From NCBI GenBank assembly GCA_900768755.1, contig CAAGDV010000032.1:1-64000 (forward strand): 64,000 nucleotides of DNA. The letters run 5' to 3'. Positions 53,000 to 61,640 of the stretch are shown piece after piece. The notes beneath the pieces were generated by a model. It had not been told where the DNA came from. It saw only the letters and a list, made by a program, of their open reading frames with translations, and made no database searches. Source of the DNA: Lachnospiraceae bacterium. Lineage in GTDB: Bacteria; Bacillota; Clostridia; Lachnospirales; Lachnospiraceae. The position numbers and the translations under genes were made by a program. Every line of letters begins with the position of its first letter. The first letter of the stretch is position 1.

Positions 53000-54298
53000 A
53001 TGATTGAAAGAAAAAAGTATCTCGAAAAACTAATCAGCAAAAAGGAGAACGGCTTGGTTAAGGTTATTACCGGCATCCGAAGATGCGGTAAATCTTATTT
53101 GCTGTTCAATATATATAAGGACTATTTGAAGTCAATCGGTGTAGAGGACGAGTGTATTATTTGCCTTGCTCTTGATGATGACGAGAATATCAGGTACCGT
53201 AATCCCCTTGAACTCGGAAAGCATATTCGCAGCCTAACTGCTGATGAGAGCAAGACTTATTATGTCTTCCTTGATGAGATTCAAAAGGTTGTTACTATTC
53301 AGAATCCGTATATTGAAGGTGTTGAGGATAAAATCGGTTTTGTCGATGTTGTGCTTGGACTTATGAAGCACGACAATATTGACGTGTATGTTACCGGCAG
53401 TAACTCGAAAATGCTGTCCTCCGATATTCTCACCGAGTTCCGCGGACGCGGAGATGAAATCAGAGTGAGCCCCCTTTCTTTTGCGGAGTTCTATAATGCT
53501 TTTGAGGGCGAAAAGCGCAACGCTTGGCAGGAGTATTATACCTATGGCGGTCTTCCTCTCGTAATGACTAAAAAAAACCACGAGGAAAAAGCAAAATACC
53601 TGCAATCTCTGTTTGACGCAATCTATATCAGCGATATTATGGATAGAAATAAGCTTGTGTACCAAAAATCGGTGCTTGACGATATTCTCAATATAGTTTC
53701 GTCATCCGTCGGCTCTCTTACCAACGCAAATAAGATTACCAACACATTTAAGAGTGCAAAGCAGATGAATATCGGTTCGCCTACCGTTAACAGATATCTC
53801 GATTATTTCATTGATGCGTTCCTACTATACAAAGCCGAACGCTATGACGTTAAGGGCAGAAAATATATCGGTTCGCCCCTTAAATACTATTTCAGTGATG
53901 TGGGACTTCGCAATGCGCGACTTAATTTTCGTCAGCAGGAAGAAAATCACATTATGGAAAACATTATCTATAATGAGCTGATGTGTCGCGATTTCAGCGT
54001 GGATGTGGGCGTAGTTGAGTACTGCTATAAAGATGCAGAGAAAAAGAGCAAACGCACCCAGCTTGAAATCGACTTTGTTGCCAATAAGGGTAGCAAAAAA
54101 TATTATATTCAGTCGGCATTAACCGTTGCAGATGAGGAGAAGCGTGAGCAAGAGATTCGTTCCTTAAAGCGTGTCGGCGATTCCTTTAAGAAGATTGTTG
54201 TAGTCAAAGACAACATTATCCCCTGGCATGACGATAACGGCATTCTCTACATCGGTATCGAACAATTCCTGCTCGACGAGAATGCTATGGATATGTAA
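53000..54298 (+). CDS. AAA-type ATPase with C-terminal DUF4143 nuclease-like domain
   Basis: The protein has 432 residues. Walker A is in ITGIRRCGKSYL (about 24-35) and Walker B in YVFLDEIQKV (about 90). YVTGSNSKML and RGRGDEIRVSPLSFAEFY fit the AAA_14 family. The C-terminal DUF4143 region contains LEIDFVANKGSKKYYIQ, a PD-(D/E)xK-like arrangement. Function of this large family is not known. Toxin or defence roles have been suggested. The start at 53000 is tentative, because the upstream frame runs into the repeat. Base composition looks more AT-rich than that of neighbours. Confidence 0.8.
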   Translation: MIERKKYLEKLISKKENGLVKVITGIRRCGKSYLLFNIYKDYLKSIGVEDECIICLALDDDENIRYRNPLELGKHIRSLTADESKTYYVFLDEIQKVVTIQNPYIEGVEDKIGFVDVVLGLMKHDNIDVYVTGSNSKMLSSDILTEFRGRGDEIRVSPLSFAEFYNAFEGEKRNAWQEYYTYGGLPLVMTKKNHEEKAKYLQSLFDAIYISDIMDRNKLVYQKSVLDDILNIVSSSVGSLTNANKITNTFKSAKQMNIGSPTVNRYLDYFIDAFLLYKAERYDVKGRKYIGSPLKYYFSDVGLRNARLNFRQQEENHIMENIIYNELMCRDFSVDVGVVEYCYKDAEKKSKRTQLEIDFVANKGSKKYYIQSALTVADEEKREQEIRSLKRVGDSFKKIVVVKDNIIPWHDDNGILYIGIEQFLLDENAMDM

Positions 54299-54356
54299 GT
54301 TGTCAAAGATTTGTAGGAAAGAGGAAAAACAAAATGGGTAAGGGAGGTATTAACTG

Positions 54357-54845
54357 ATGGCATCTGATTGTACAGTGGCAATTGATGTTGGATATATTAA
54401 TTTGAGAGTCGGAGCAATCATCATGAAGAACGACCAATTCCTGATGGTCGGCAATCAAAAGGACAACTATCTGTATTCAGTGGGAGGACGCATTCAGTTT
54501 GGTGAAACGGCTGAGGAGGCAGTTGTTCGTGAAGTATTTGAAGAAACCGGGTATAAGCTCGAAGTAGATCGACTTGGTTTTATTCATGAAAATTTCTTTT
54601 ATGGTGATTATGCAAAGAAGAAAGATCGATTAATTTATGAAGTATCGTATTACTTTTACATGAAAACTCCACAAGATTTTGAACCGGTATGTGAAAGTTG
54701 TACAGACGATAATTCTAAAGAAAAACTTGTATGGGTGGATGAAAAGAGTGAAATGGTCTACTACCCTGCTTTCTTTAGAGAAGAACTCAAAGCACAATCC
54801 GGCGGCGTGAAGCACATAGTAACAGATGGCAGGAAAAAGGATTGA
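54357..54845 (+). CDS. Nudix hydrolase
   Basis: A 162-residue protein with a complete Nudix box: GGRIQFGETAEEAVVREVFE followed by ETGY (about 43-66) fits GX5EX7REVXEEXGX. Such proteins hydrolyse nucleoside diphosphates linked to another group. The exact substrate cannot be told. GGGAGG precedes the start by nine bases. It overlaps the next acetyltransferase gene by one base. Confidence 0.88.
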   Translation: MASDCTVAIDVGYINLRVGAIIMKNDQFLMVGNQKDNYLYSVGGRIQFGETAEEAVVREVFEETGYKLEVDRLGFIHENFFYGDYAKKKDRLIYEVSYYFYMKTPQDFEPVCESCTDDNSKEKLVWVDEKSEMVYYPAFFREELKAQSGGVKHIVTDGRKKD

Positions 54846-55288
54846 TGATGAACGAAATAAAAATAGATGAAGAACTGATTCTTGTGCCCTATTATCCAAA
54901 CTTTGATGAGACCTTTGCCTGGTATCAGGACAAAGATGTGTGTAAGCAGGTTGATAATATTGACCATGTTTATTCCATGGAAACTCTTGTCGATATGTAC
55001 ACTTACCTGAGCACGCATGGAGATTGTTTTTACATAAGCTATTGCGGCAGACTGGTGGGGGATGTCACATTACGTGACAATAATGAAGTATGCATTGTGA
55101 TATGTAAAGAGTATCAGAATAAGCACATCGGCAGGCGTTGTATTTTTGCTATGATTAATCTGGCAAAAGAAAGAAGAATTTCAGAGATTAAGGCAAACAT
55201 CTACTCTTTTAATACACAGAGCAAAAGGATGTTTGAATCAATTGGGTTTAAGCAGGTTGATGAGGAATGGTATTCATACAAGGTATAG
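54845..55288 (+). CDS. GNAT-family N-acetyltransferase
   Basis: A protein of about 147 residues with a RimI-like fold. The acetyl-CoA region is seen around VIVCKEYQNKHIGRRCIFAMI, in which the usual QxxGxG/A loop reads QNKHIGR, and the C-terminal SFNTQSKRMFESIGFKQVDEE is typical. Start at ATG 54845 (or 54848), just after AAAGGA. The substrate is unknown. Confidence 0.8.
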   Translation: MMNEIKIDEELILVPYYPNFDETFAWYQDKDVCKQVDNIDHVYSMETLVDMYTYLSTHGDCFYISYCGRLVGDVTLRDNNEVCIVICKEYQNKHIGRRCIFAMINLAKERRISEIKANIYSFNTQSKRMFESIGFKQVDEEWYSYKV

Positions 55289-55350
55289 AATATTTTTTTC
55301 GGATATGTGAGAAGAAGTAAATCCTCTAAAAAGGGAGGGGAGGGAGAAGG

Positions 55351-55905
55351 ATGGGCTTGAAGATTGAAACAGAGCATCTTATTCTGCGTGAAATGAATGC
55401 AGGTGATTACGATGCGCTATATGCAGTTCTGGCGGACGATGAGAATATGAAACATTATCCGCATACATTTGATACGACAAAGGTAAGGGCGTGGATAGAC
55501 CGAAATATTGAAAGATATAATACCTTCGGATTCGGGCTGTGGGCTGTCTGCTTAAAGGATACCGGTGAGATGATTGGCGATTGCGGACTGACGATGCAGA
55601 TGATCGGTAAGTCGATTAAACCCGAGATAGGATATCATATCAGGCGGGATATGCAACGCAGGGGGTATGCGAAGGAAGCGGCGTCAGCAGTCAGGGATTG
55701 GACCTTTCAGGAACTGACATTTAATGAGATATATTCGTATATGAAATACACGAATGAGCCTTCCGCAATGACTGCTGTTTCGTGGGGCTGTCATTATGTG
55801 GGAGAGATTGAGGACGAGATTAATGGGATAACCCTAATCTATGTCATCACAAGAGACGAGTGGGAAAAGCTTAATCACAACAAGAATAGTGCAGTAACAC
55901 TTTAG
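55351..55905 (+). CDS. GNAT-family N-acetyltransferase, RimJ/RimL-like
   Basis: The protein has 184 residues. The opening LKIETEHLILREM, GEMIGDCGL and the CoA-binding IRRDMQRRGYAKEAA are RimJ/RimL hallmarks. The final VSWGCHYVGE corresponds to the usual A-x-x-K/R-x-GF stretch. Start at 55351, after a G-rich AGGGAGGGGAGGG region. It closes the accessory patch. The substrate is unknown. Confidence 0.85.
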   Translation: MGLKIETEHLILREMNAGDYDALYAVLADDENMKHYPHTFDTTKVRAWIDRNIERYNTFGFGLWAVCLKDTGEMIGDCGLTMQMIGKSIKPEIGYHIRRDMQRRGYAKEAASAVRDWTFQELTFNEIYSYMKYTNEPSAMTAVSWGCHYVGEIEDEINGITLIYVITRDEWEKLNHNKNSAVTL

Positions 55906-55937
55906 GATTATGCGACGCAATCTTTTTCTTTTTAATA

Positions 55938-55980
55938 TTGCTTTTTTCGACAAAAAAAACTATAGTAGTAGTATTACTAC
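55938..55980 (+). promoter_or_regulatory. Promoter and candidate operator of hflKC
   Basis: TTGCTT (55938-55943), a 17-bp spacer and TATAGT (55961-55966). The inverted repeat GTAGTA-GTAT-TACTAC (55965-55980) overlaps the -10 and the expected transcription start. Confidence 0.6.
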
Positions 55981-56000
55981 ATAAGTAAAGGAGAACACAA

Positions 56001-56942
56001 ATGAAGAGTGACACAAGAAAGTTTTTTAACATTGTAAAGTATGTTGTTATTGTGCTTTTTGTGGTTATCACGGCTTTTAACAGCTTTTACAGAGTCAATG
56101 AGCAGCAGAATGCGGTTGTGACCATGTTCGGTAAGGTTGTTAAGACCAACACCGCCGGTCTGTATTTTAAGATACCGTATGTGCAGAAGGTTCATAAGGT
56201 GGACATAACCACGCACGGAACGGGGCTGGGATACACCATAAGCAACAACGGTCAGAATATTGCCGACTCATCCAACGGGGTGATGATTACATCAGATTTC
56301 AATCTTTTGAACATTGACTTTTACCTTGAGTACAAGGTGTCAGACCCGGTTGCATACCTTTTTCATTCCAACCATCCCGAGGATGTGCTTAAGAATGTTG
56401 CGCTTGCCTGCATAAGGTCTACGGTAGTCAATTTTACCGTGGATGAGGCGATGACAACCGCCAAGGGACAGATTCAGGCAGAGGTCAAGTCAAAAATAAT
56501 TGATTCGCTGCAGAAGAACGACATCGGTTTATCAATTGTCAATATTACAATTCAGGATTCAGAGCCGCCTACCGACCGTATTATTCAGGAGTTCAAGGCC
56601 GTTGAGACTGCTAAGCAGGGCGCTGACACGGCAAAGAACAATGCCCTCAAATATCAGAATGAGCAGATTCCGGCTGCCGCCGCCAATGCTGACCAGATAA
56701 TCCAGAAGGCTGAGGCAACCAAGGCCGCAAGAATTGCAGAGGCAGAAGGACAGGTAGCCAGATTCGAGAAGATGTACGAAGAGTACAAAAACTACCCGCT
56801 TATTACCAAGAAGAGATTATTCTACGAGACAATGGAGAATGTCCTGCCGTCGCTTAAGGTTATCATCACTGACGGCGACACACAGACTCTTTTGCCATTA
56901 GAGAGCTTCAGCACCATTACCAATAACGGTAGTGCGGAGTAA
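56001..56942 (+). CDS. hflK: HflK-like SPFH/prohibitin-domain membrane protein
   Basis: The protein has 313 residues: one N-terminal membrane span (YVVIVLFVVITAFNSFY, about 14-30), then an SPFH domain starting VNEQQNAVVTMFGKVVKTNTAGLYFKIPY. A long charged helix with EATKAARIAEAEGQVARFEKMYEEYKNYP near the end is typical of HflK. With HflC it forms a cage at the membrane that regulates FtsH. No ftsH is nearby. Start at 56001, after AAAGGAG. hflC begins 13 bases after its stop. Confidence 0.85.
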   Translation: MKSDTRKFFNIVKYVVIVLFVVITAFNSFYRVNEQQNAVVTMFGKVVKTNTAGLYFKIPYVQKVHKVDITTHGTGLGYTISNNGQNIADSSNGVMITSDFNLLNIDFYLEYKVSDPVAYLFHSNHPEDVLKNVALACIRSTVVNFTVDEAMTTAKGQIQAEVKSKIIDSLQKNDIGLSIVNITIQDSEPPTDRIIQEFKAVETAKQGADTAKNNALKYQNEQIPAAAANADQIIQKAEATKAARIAEAEGQVARFEKMYEEYKNYPLITKKRLFYETMENVLPSLKVIITDGDTQTLLPLESFSTITNNGSAE

Positions 56943-56955
56943 GGAGGGTGCAGAT

Positions 56956-57843
56956 ATGAGAAAATCAGGAACCAAAGTACTTGCCGGTGCCGGCATTTTT
57001 GTGGGCATTATAGCATTGATTATTTTGATTAACACATTGTGGTACAATGTTGACTACCAGAGCTACGTGATTGTCACAAAGTTCGGTAAAATAGCAAAGA
57101 TTGAAGACGAGCCGGGCCTTCATGTCAAGGCTCCGTTTATCGAGAGCACCCAGAGCATCTACGCGGGAAACAGAATTTATGACATTCCTACCAGTGATGT
57201 AATCACCAAGGACAAAAAGACAATGATTGCTGACGATTACGTTATCTGGAAGGTCGTTGACCCCACCAAATATTACCAGACACTTGGTGCGGTGGCAGCC
57301 CGTGCAGAGGAGAGAATCGACGCGGCTGTGTATAACGCAACCAAAAACACTATTTCCTCAATGACTCAGGATGAGGTCATCGCAGCGCGCGGTGAGCAGC
57401 TTACTTCAATCATCACAAAAGAATCCAACTCAGACATATCTGAGTACGGTATCGAGATAGTAATCGCTGAGATTAAGTCTCTCGACCTTCCGGATGACAA
57501 CAAGGAAGCCGTATATGAGCGTATGATTTCAGAGCGCCAGAACATTGCTGCAGGATACACTGCACAGGGTAATGCGGATGCGCAGGTCATCAAGAATGAG
57601 ACTGACAAACAGGTTGCAATCACCATAGCCGACGCTAACAAAAAAGCTGAAGAGCTTATTGCAGAGGGTGAGGCAGAGTACATGAGAATCCTTTCGGATG
57701 CATATAATAGCGAGGAGAAAGCCGAATTCTACAATTACTTAAGAAGCCTCGACAGCCTCAAAGCATCACTGAAGGGTTCCAACAAGACAATCATCCTTGA
57801 TAAGTCCTCTGAACTTGCGAAGATTCTTTACGGAAATAATTAA
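56956..57843 (+). CDS. hflC: HflC-like SPFH/prohibitin-domain membrane protein
   Basis: The protein has 295 residues. One N-terminal span (GIFVGIIALIILINTLWYN) is followed by SYVIVTKFGKIAKIEDEPGLHVKAPFIESTQ, opening the SPFH domain. The helix ending in ADANKKAEELIAEGEAEYMRILSDAY is the HflC form of the coiled stalk. Start at 56956, after AAGGAGG. A very long hairpin terminator follows immediately. Confidence 0.85.
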   Translation: MRKSGTKVLAGAGIFVGIIALIILINTLWYNVDYQSYVIVTKFGKIAKIEDEPGLHVKAPFIESTQSIYAGNRIYDIPTSDVITKDKKTMIADDYVIWKVVDPTKYYQTLGAVAARAEERIDAAVYNATKNTISSMTQDEVIAARGEQLTSIITKESNSDISEYGIEIVIAEIKSLDLPDDNKEAVYERMISERQNIAAGYTAQGNADAQVIKNETDKQVAITIADANKKAEELIAEGEAEYMRILSDAYNSEEKAEFYNYLRSLDSLKASLKGSNKTIILDKSSELAKILYGNN

Positions 57844-57848
57844 ATAAA

Positions 57849-57957
57849 AAACTTTCTTCGGACATTTGCATTCCTTTGCGAACGCAACGGGTACTGGGAT
57901 TGTAAAATACACAATCCAAGTACCGGCGTTCACAAAAGGCCGAAGAAAGTTTTTTTA
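57849..57957 (+). terminator. Extra-long hairpin terminator after hflC
   Basis: The outer stem AAACTTTCTTCGG/CCGAAGAAAGTTT (13 bp) is followed by a T-run to 57957. Inside are further perfectly paired blocks: GAACGC (57880-57885) with GCGTTC, GGTACT with AGTACC, and GGATTGT with ACAATCC, closing on a 7-base loop. In total about 104 bases fold on themselves. Confidence 0.85.
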
Positions 57958-58071
57958 TTTATTGAGCTGTGGCTGCGTGGAGGAAGTATATAGAAGGGAA
58001 CTGTCCATGTGGCGGAATCCGGTTCTTTTCCTGACTTCCCATCGTGTCCCCTATATTAGTTCAAAACTTCA

Positions 58072-58100
58072 TTGCACAGTTACTGAAATAATGCTAATAT
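58072..58100 (+). promoter_or_regulatory. Promoter of the LURP-one-like gene
   Basis: TTGCAC (58072-58077), a 17-bp spacer and TAATAT (58095-58100), 34 bases before the start codon. The region 57958-58071 holds no other recognisable feature. Confidence 0.6.
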
Positions 58101-58133
58101 AAATATATATATTTGTGAGGCGTGAGGTAGGAT

Positions 58134-58598
58134 ATGAGATTACTGATTAAGCAGCGTGTTTTTTCATGGGGTGACACTTATGATATTTATGACGAGGGCG
58201 GAGCGGTCCGTTTTTTTGTGAAGGCTGAAGTGTTTTCTTTCGGACACCAGATTCATGTGTATGATGCGTTCAACAATGAGGTAGGCTTCATCAGCCAGCA
58301 GATTTTTACCTTTATGCCAAAGTTCGAGATATATGTTATGGGACAGTACAGAGGGCTGATTAAGAAACGTTTCTCAATTACGCAGAAATATGACATTGAG
58401 TATAACGGATGGCGGTGTGACGGAAATTTTCTCGGATGGGATTATGACGTGTATTCACAATACGGTCAGGTCGCGCATATCAGCAAGGAGCTTTTTCACT
58501 GGGGTGATACATATGTTATTGATATCATGAATCCTTCGGATGAACTGGAGACGATGATGCTCTGCATTGCAATTGATGCCGCTAACTGCGGTAACTGA
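58134..58598 (+). CDS. LURP-one-related (tubby-like fold) protein
   Basis: A 154-residue protein beginning MRLLIKQRVFSWGDTYDIYDE. It shows the repeating short strands of the LOR family (VRFFVKAEVFSFGHQIHVYD, EVGFISQQIFTFMPKFEIY, and a C-terminal ISKELFHWGDTYVIDI). Related to B. subtilis YxjI, these proteins have no proven function. There is no signal peptide or membrane span. It is a single gene with its own promoter, 23 bases before the mannanase gene. Confidence 0.8.
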   Translation: MRLLIKQRVFSWGDTYDIYDEGGAVRFFVKAEVFSFGHQIHVYDAFNNEVGFISQQIFTFMPKFEIYVMGQYRGLIKKRFSITQKYDIEYNGWRCDGNFLGWDYDVYSQYGQVAHISKELFHWGDTYVIDIMNPSDELETMMLCIAIDAANCGN

Positions 58599-58621
58599 TT
58601 ATGTTAAGGAGAGATAATATT

Positions 58622-59719
58622 ATGAGAATGAAAAAGATTTTAGCACTGATTCTCGCAACCGTTATGGCAGGAAGCATCGTTACGGGATGCTTTGGACAGA
58701 AGACTTCGGTGACCGAACCTGAAAGTACAACCACTATATCGGGCGGAGACGAGAGCATTGGCGGCGGGACAACCTCCGGCAATACTGAGGAAAACACAAC
58801 TCCCGATTATACACAGTCCGACCGTGTTGTTGAGAAAGGAATGCTTTCCAATCCCAACGCTGACAAGAAGACTCAAAAAATCTATGAGTATATCTGGGAT
58901 AATTTCGGTACCAACATAATTACCTGCCAGCAGGAATCAACATGGAAGGGAACGCCTGATTACGAGATGAATTACATCGAGGAGACTACGGGCAAGCTTC
59001 CGGCGATGCGCGGGCTTGATTTTATGAACAATGATTTTAACGGCGTTGTGAGCCGTGCCAAGGCATGGGCGGAGAAGGGCGGACTCGTTACAATCTGCTG
59101 GCACACGGGAATCTCAAGCAGCGGATACCAGGAGTCGCTTGATGACAGGGCTGATTTTTCTAAACTTTTCACGCCGGGTACGGATGAGTACAACACTCTG
59201 ATGGCGAGCTGGGACAAGGCGGCGAAGGCGCTTTTGAGACTGCAGGATGCGGGCGTGACGGTATTCTGGCGTCCGTTCCACGAGTTTGACGGAAGATGGT
59301 TCTGGTGGGGCAAAGCCGGTGCCAATAAATTCGTGCAGCTTTGGCAGCTTATGTATAATAAGTTTACATACGAGTACGGGCTCAATAACCTTATCTGGGT
59401 GCTCGGCTACACGGGCAATGTGCGCGACGGTTGGTATCCGGGTGACGAATACTGCGACATAATCGGTTCGGATTCTTACGACAACAATACCAATGTGAGT
59501 GGCTATAACAAGCTTCTTAAGGTTTCGGAGAACAAGCCTTTGTGCTTCCATGAGTGCGGCAATGTTCCGCTCGTAGAGGATTTTGAGAACGACAAAGCAA
59601 TGTGGTCGTGGTTTATGATATGGCATACGGATCATCTGATGGCCAATGACAAGGATACTTTGAGCGCCGTATATAATAGTGACAAGGCGATTACGCTTGA
59701 TAAGCTGCCCGAATTCTAA
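58622..59719 (+). CDS. Beta-mannanase lipoprotein (glycoside hydrolase family 26)
   Basis: The protein has 365 residues. The lipoprotein signal ends VTGC (Cys about 20), and an acidic Ser/Thr/Gly linker (about 22-60) leads to a GH26 TIM barrel. The acid/base glutamate is in VFWRPFHEFDGRWFWWG (about 220) and the nucleophile in LCFHECGN (about 315). It would hydrolyse beta-mannan at the cell surface, typical of plant-fibre degraders. The start at 58622 has AAGGAG ten bases upstream. Confidence 0.92.
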   Translation: MRMKKILALILATVMAGSIVTGCFGQKTSVTEPESTTTISGGDESIGGGTTSGNTEENTTPDYTQSDRVVEKGMLSNPNADKKTQKIYEYIWDNFGTNIITCQQESTWKGTPDYEMNYIEETTGKLPAMRGLDFMNNDFNGVVSRAKAWAEKGGLVTICWHTGISSSGYQESLDDRADFSKLFTPGTDEYNTLMASWDKAAKALLRLQDAGVTVFWRPFHEFDGRWFWWGKAGANKFVQLWQLMYNKFTYEYGLNNLIWVLGYTGNVRDGWYPGDEYCDIIGSDSYDNNTNVSGYNKLLKVSENKPLCFHECGNVPLVEDFENDKAMWSWFMIWHTDHLMANDKDTLSAVYNSDKAITLDKLPEF

Positions 59720-59762
59720 GCTTTTTCAATTGGTATTCTGCCCCAAAGGATACAACAAATAA

Positions 59763-59816
59763 TTACATAGGTTTTACATTTAAACGATAGTGAAATTTAC
59801 ATAATGTTTCTAGAAT
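59763..59816 (+). promoter_or_regulatory. Pho box and promoter of the pst operon
   Basis: Three TTACAT hexamers at 59763-59768, 59774-59779 and 59797-59802 are spaced by 11 and 23 bp, that is one and about two helical turns. This resembles the PhoP direct repeats of Bacillus (TTAACA-like, 11-bp period). A -10 hexamer TAGAAT lies at 59811-59816. The arrangement suggests induction of phosphate uptake by PhoP under phosphate starvation. Confidence 0.6.
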
Positions 59817-59850
59817 GTCTCTTGTAACAAAATACAAGAGACATTTTTTT
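59814..59850 (+). terminator. Terminator ending mannanase transcription, inside the pst promoter region
   Basis: The 13-bp perfect stem AATGTCTCTTGTA/TACAAGAGACATT is followed by T's to 59850. Its 5' arm overlaps the pst -10 box, so transcripts started there would lack part of the stem and escape termination, while read-through from the mannanase gene would stop. Confidence 0.85.
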
Positions 59851-59863
59851 AGGAGGAAAATCT

Positions 59864-60715
59864 ATGAAAAAGAACAGATTTAAAGCAGTTGCAGCGGCTG
59901 CATTGTCGCTCATGATTGCAGGAAGCTTAATCGGATGTACCAAAAATGATTCATCAGCTTCAGACAACGGAACAAAGGAGCTTTCAGGCAAAATAACACT
60001 TGCGGGCTCAACCTCAATGGAGAAGGTCTGCGAGGCACTTATGGAAGGCTTCATGGAAAAATATCCGAACGTAACGGTTTCAACCGAGTACACCGGCTCA
60101 GGCGCAGGAATTGAGTCGCTTAACAAAAAGAGCGTGGACATCGGTAACTCATCAAGAAGCCTTAAGGATGAGGAAAAGAACAATGGTGCCGTTGAAAATG
60201 TAATCGCACTTGACGGAATTGCGATAATTGTTAGCAAATCCAACGGCGTAGCATCGCTTACCAAGGATGAGCTTTGCAAAATCTACACCGGTGAGATTAC
60301 CAACTGGAGCGAGGTTGGCGGAAACGACGAAGCAATCGTTGTTATCGGAAGAGAGCCGGGCAGCGGAACCAGAGGCGCTTTTGAGGAGCTTTTAAAGATT
60401 GAAGATAAGTGCACATACGCACAGGAGCTTGATTCAACGGGCGGTGTTCTCGGAAAAGTTGCATCAATTGACGGAGCAATCGGATATGTATCTCTTGATG
60501 TTGTGGACGATACGGTTAACGCAGTTGCACTTGATGGTGTTGCGGCAACCGAGGCCAACATTATTGCAGGTGACTACACATTGTCAAGACCTTTTGTAAT
60601 GGCTACCAATGGCTCAATTGACAGTCAGAACGAGCTTGTGCGTGCATGGTTTGAGTATATCAAATCTTCTGAGGGTCAGAAGATAATTAAGGATATCGGA
60701 CTTATTCTTCCATAA
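59864..60715 (+). CDS. pstS: Phosphate-binding lipoprotein PstS
   Basis: The protein has 283 residues. The signal peptide ends LIGC (lipobox Cys about 26). The phosphate-binding loops are seen as ITLAGSTSMEKV (about 45), IGNSSRSLKDEE (about 95) and REPGSGTRGAFEEL (about 165), and DGIAIIVSKSNGV is typical. Start at 59864, after AGGAGG. It is the first gene of pstSCAB-phoU. In Gram-positives the protein is tethered outside the membrane. Confidence 0.96.
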   Translation: MKKNRFKAVAAAALSLMIAGSLIGCTKNDSSASDNGTKELSGKITLAGSTSMEKVCEALMEGFMEKYPNVTVSTEYTGSGAGIESLNKKSVDIGNSSRSLKDEEKNNGAVENVIALDGIAIIVSKSNGVASLTKDELCKIYTGEITNWSEVGGNDEAIVVIGREPGSGTRGAFEELLKIEDKCTYAQELDSTGGVLGKVASIDGAIGYVSLDVVDDTVNAVALDGVAATEANIIAGDYTLSRPFVMATNGSIDSQNELVRAWFEYIKSSEGQKIIKDIGLILP

Positions 60716-60728
60716 TCAAGAGGTGTGT

Positions 60729-61640
60729 ATGAAACATAAATCAGAGATGATTGCCAAATGGATTTTTATGATATTCGGTATAGTTGCGGTTGTTTCTGTT
60801 ATTGCCATCACAATATTTCTTATGATTAAAGGGCTTCCGGCATTTTTCAAGGTTGGCATAAAAGACCTGCTTTTTGGTACGGTCTGGACGCCAACGGCCG
60901 AAGAGCCCTCTTTTGGCATAAGTTATATCATTCTGTCTTCCGTTATCGGAACACTGCTTGCAGTGGCAATAGGAGTCGTTGTAGGTCTTCTCACAGCCGT
61001 ATTTCTTACCGAGATTACCGAAACCTCAGCAATCGGCAGAAAAATATCGGCAGTTATGACAGCAGGAGTTGAACTTCTGGCAGCAATTCCATCGGTTATA
61101 TACGGACTTTTGGGCACAATGCTTCTCAATCCGTTAATGTACTCGCTGGAGAAAAAAATATTTGCGGGCAGCACGACGCATCAGTTTACGGGCGGTGCCA
61201 ATCTTTTGTCCGCAGTAATCGTTCTTGCGGTGATGATTCTCCCGACGGTTATCAATATTAGCAGTACATCAATAAGGGCGGTGCCTCAGATGCAGAAATC
61301 CGCGTCGGTGGCGCTGGGGGCAAGTAAAATCCAGACGATATTCAAGGTGGTGCTTCCTGCCGCAAAGTCCGGAATTATGACCGGAGTAGTATTGGGAATA
61401 GGAAGGGCACTCGGCGAGGCAATGGCAATCAACATGGTTGCCGGTGGCGCGGTCAACATTCCGCTTCCCTTCAATTCAGTTAAATTTCTCACGACGCAGA
61501 TTGTCAGCGAGATGAGCTACGCAAGCGGACTGCACAGGGAGGTTCTGTTCACCGTCGGACTGGTGCTGTATGTCTTCATCCTGCTTATCAATTTACTTTT
61601 AAACTCTATCAAAAAGAAGGGAGCACAGATGAATGAATAG
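60729..61640 (+). CDS. pstC: Phosphate ABC transporter permease PstC
   Basis: An integral membrane subunit of 303 residues with six spans. The coupling motif is in VALGASKIQTIFKVVLPAAKSGIMTGVVLGIGRALGEAMA (about 195-235). The start at ATG 60729 is preferred to GTG 60723 on the basis of the AAGAGG spacing. It overlaps pstA by 8 bases. Confidence 0.95.
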   Translation: MKHKSEMIAKWIFMIFGIVAVVSVIAITIFLMIKGLPAFFKVGIKDLLFGTVWTPTAEEPSFGISYIILSSVIGTLLAVAIGVVVGLLTAVFLTEITETSAIGRKISAVMTAGVELLAAIPSVIYGLLGTMLLNPLMYSLEKKIFAGSTTHQFTGGANLLSAVIVLAVMILPTVINISSTSIRAVPQMQKSASVALGASKIQTIFKVVLPAAKSGIMTGVVLGIGRALGEAMAINMVAGGAVNIPLPFNSVKFLTTQIVSEMSYASGLHREVLFTVGLVLYVFILLINLLLNSIKKKGAQMNE

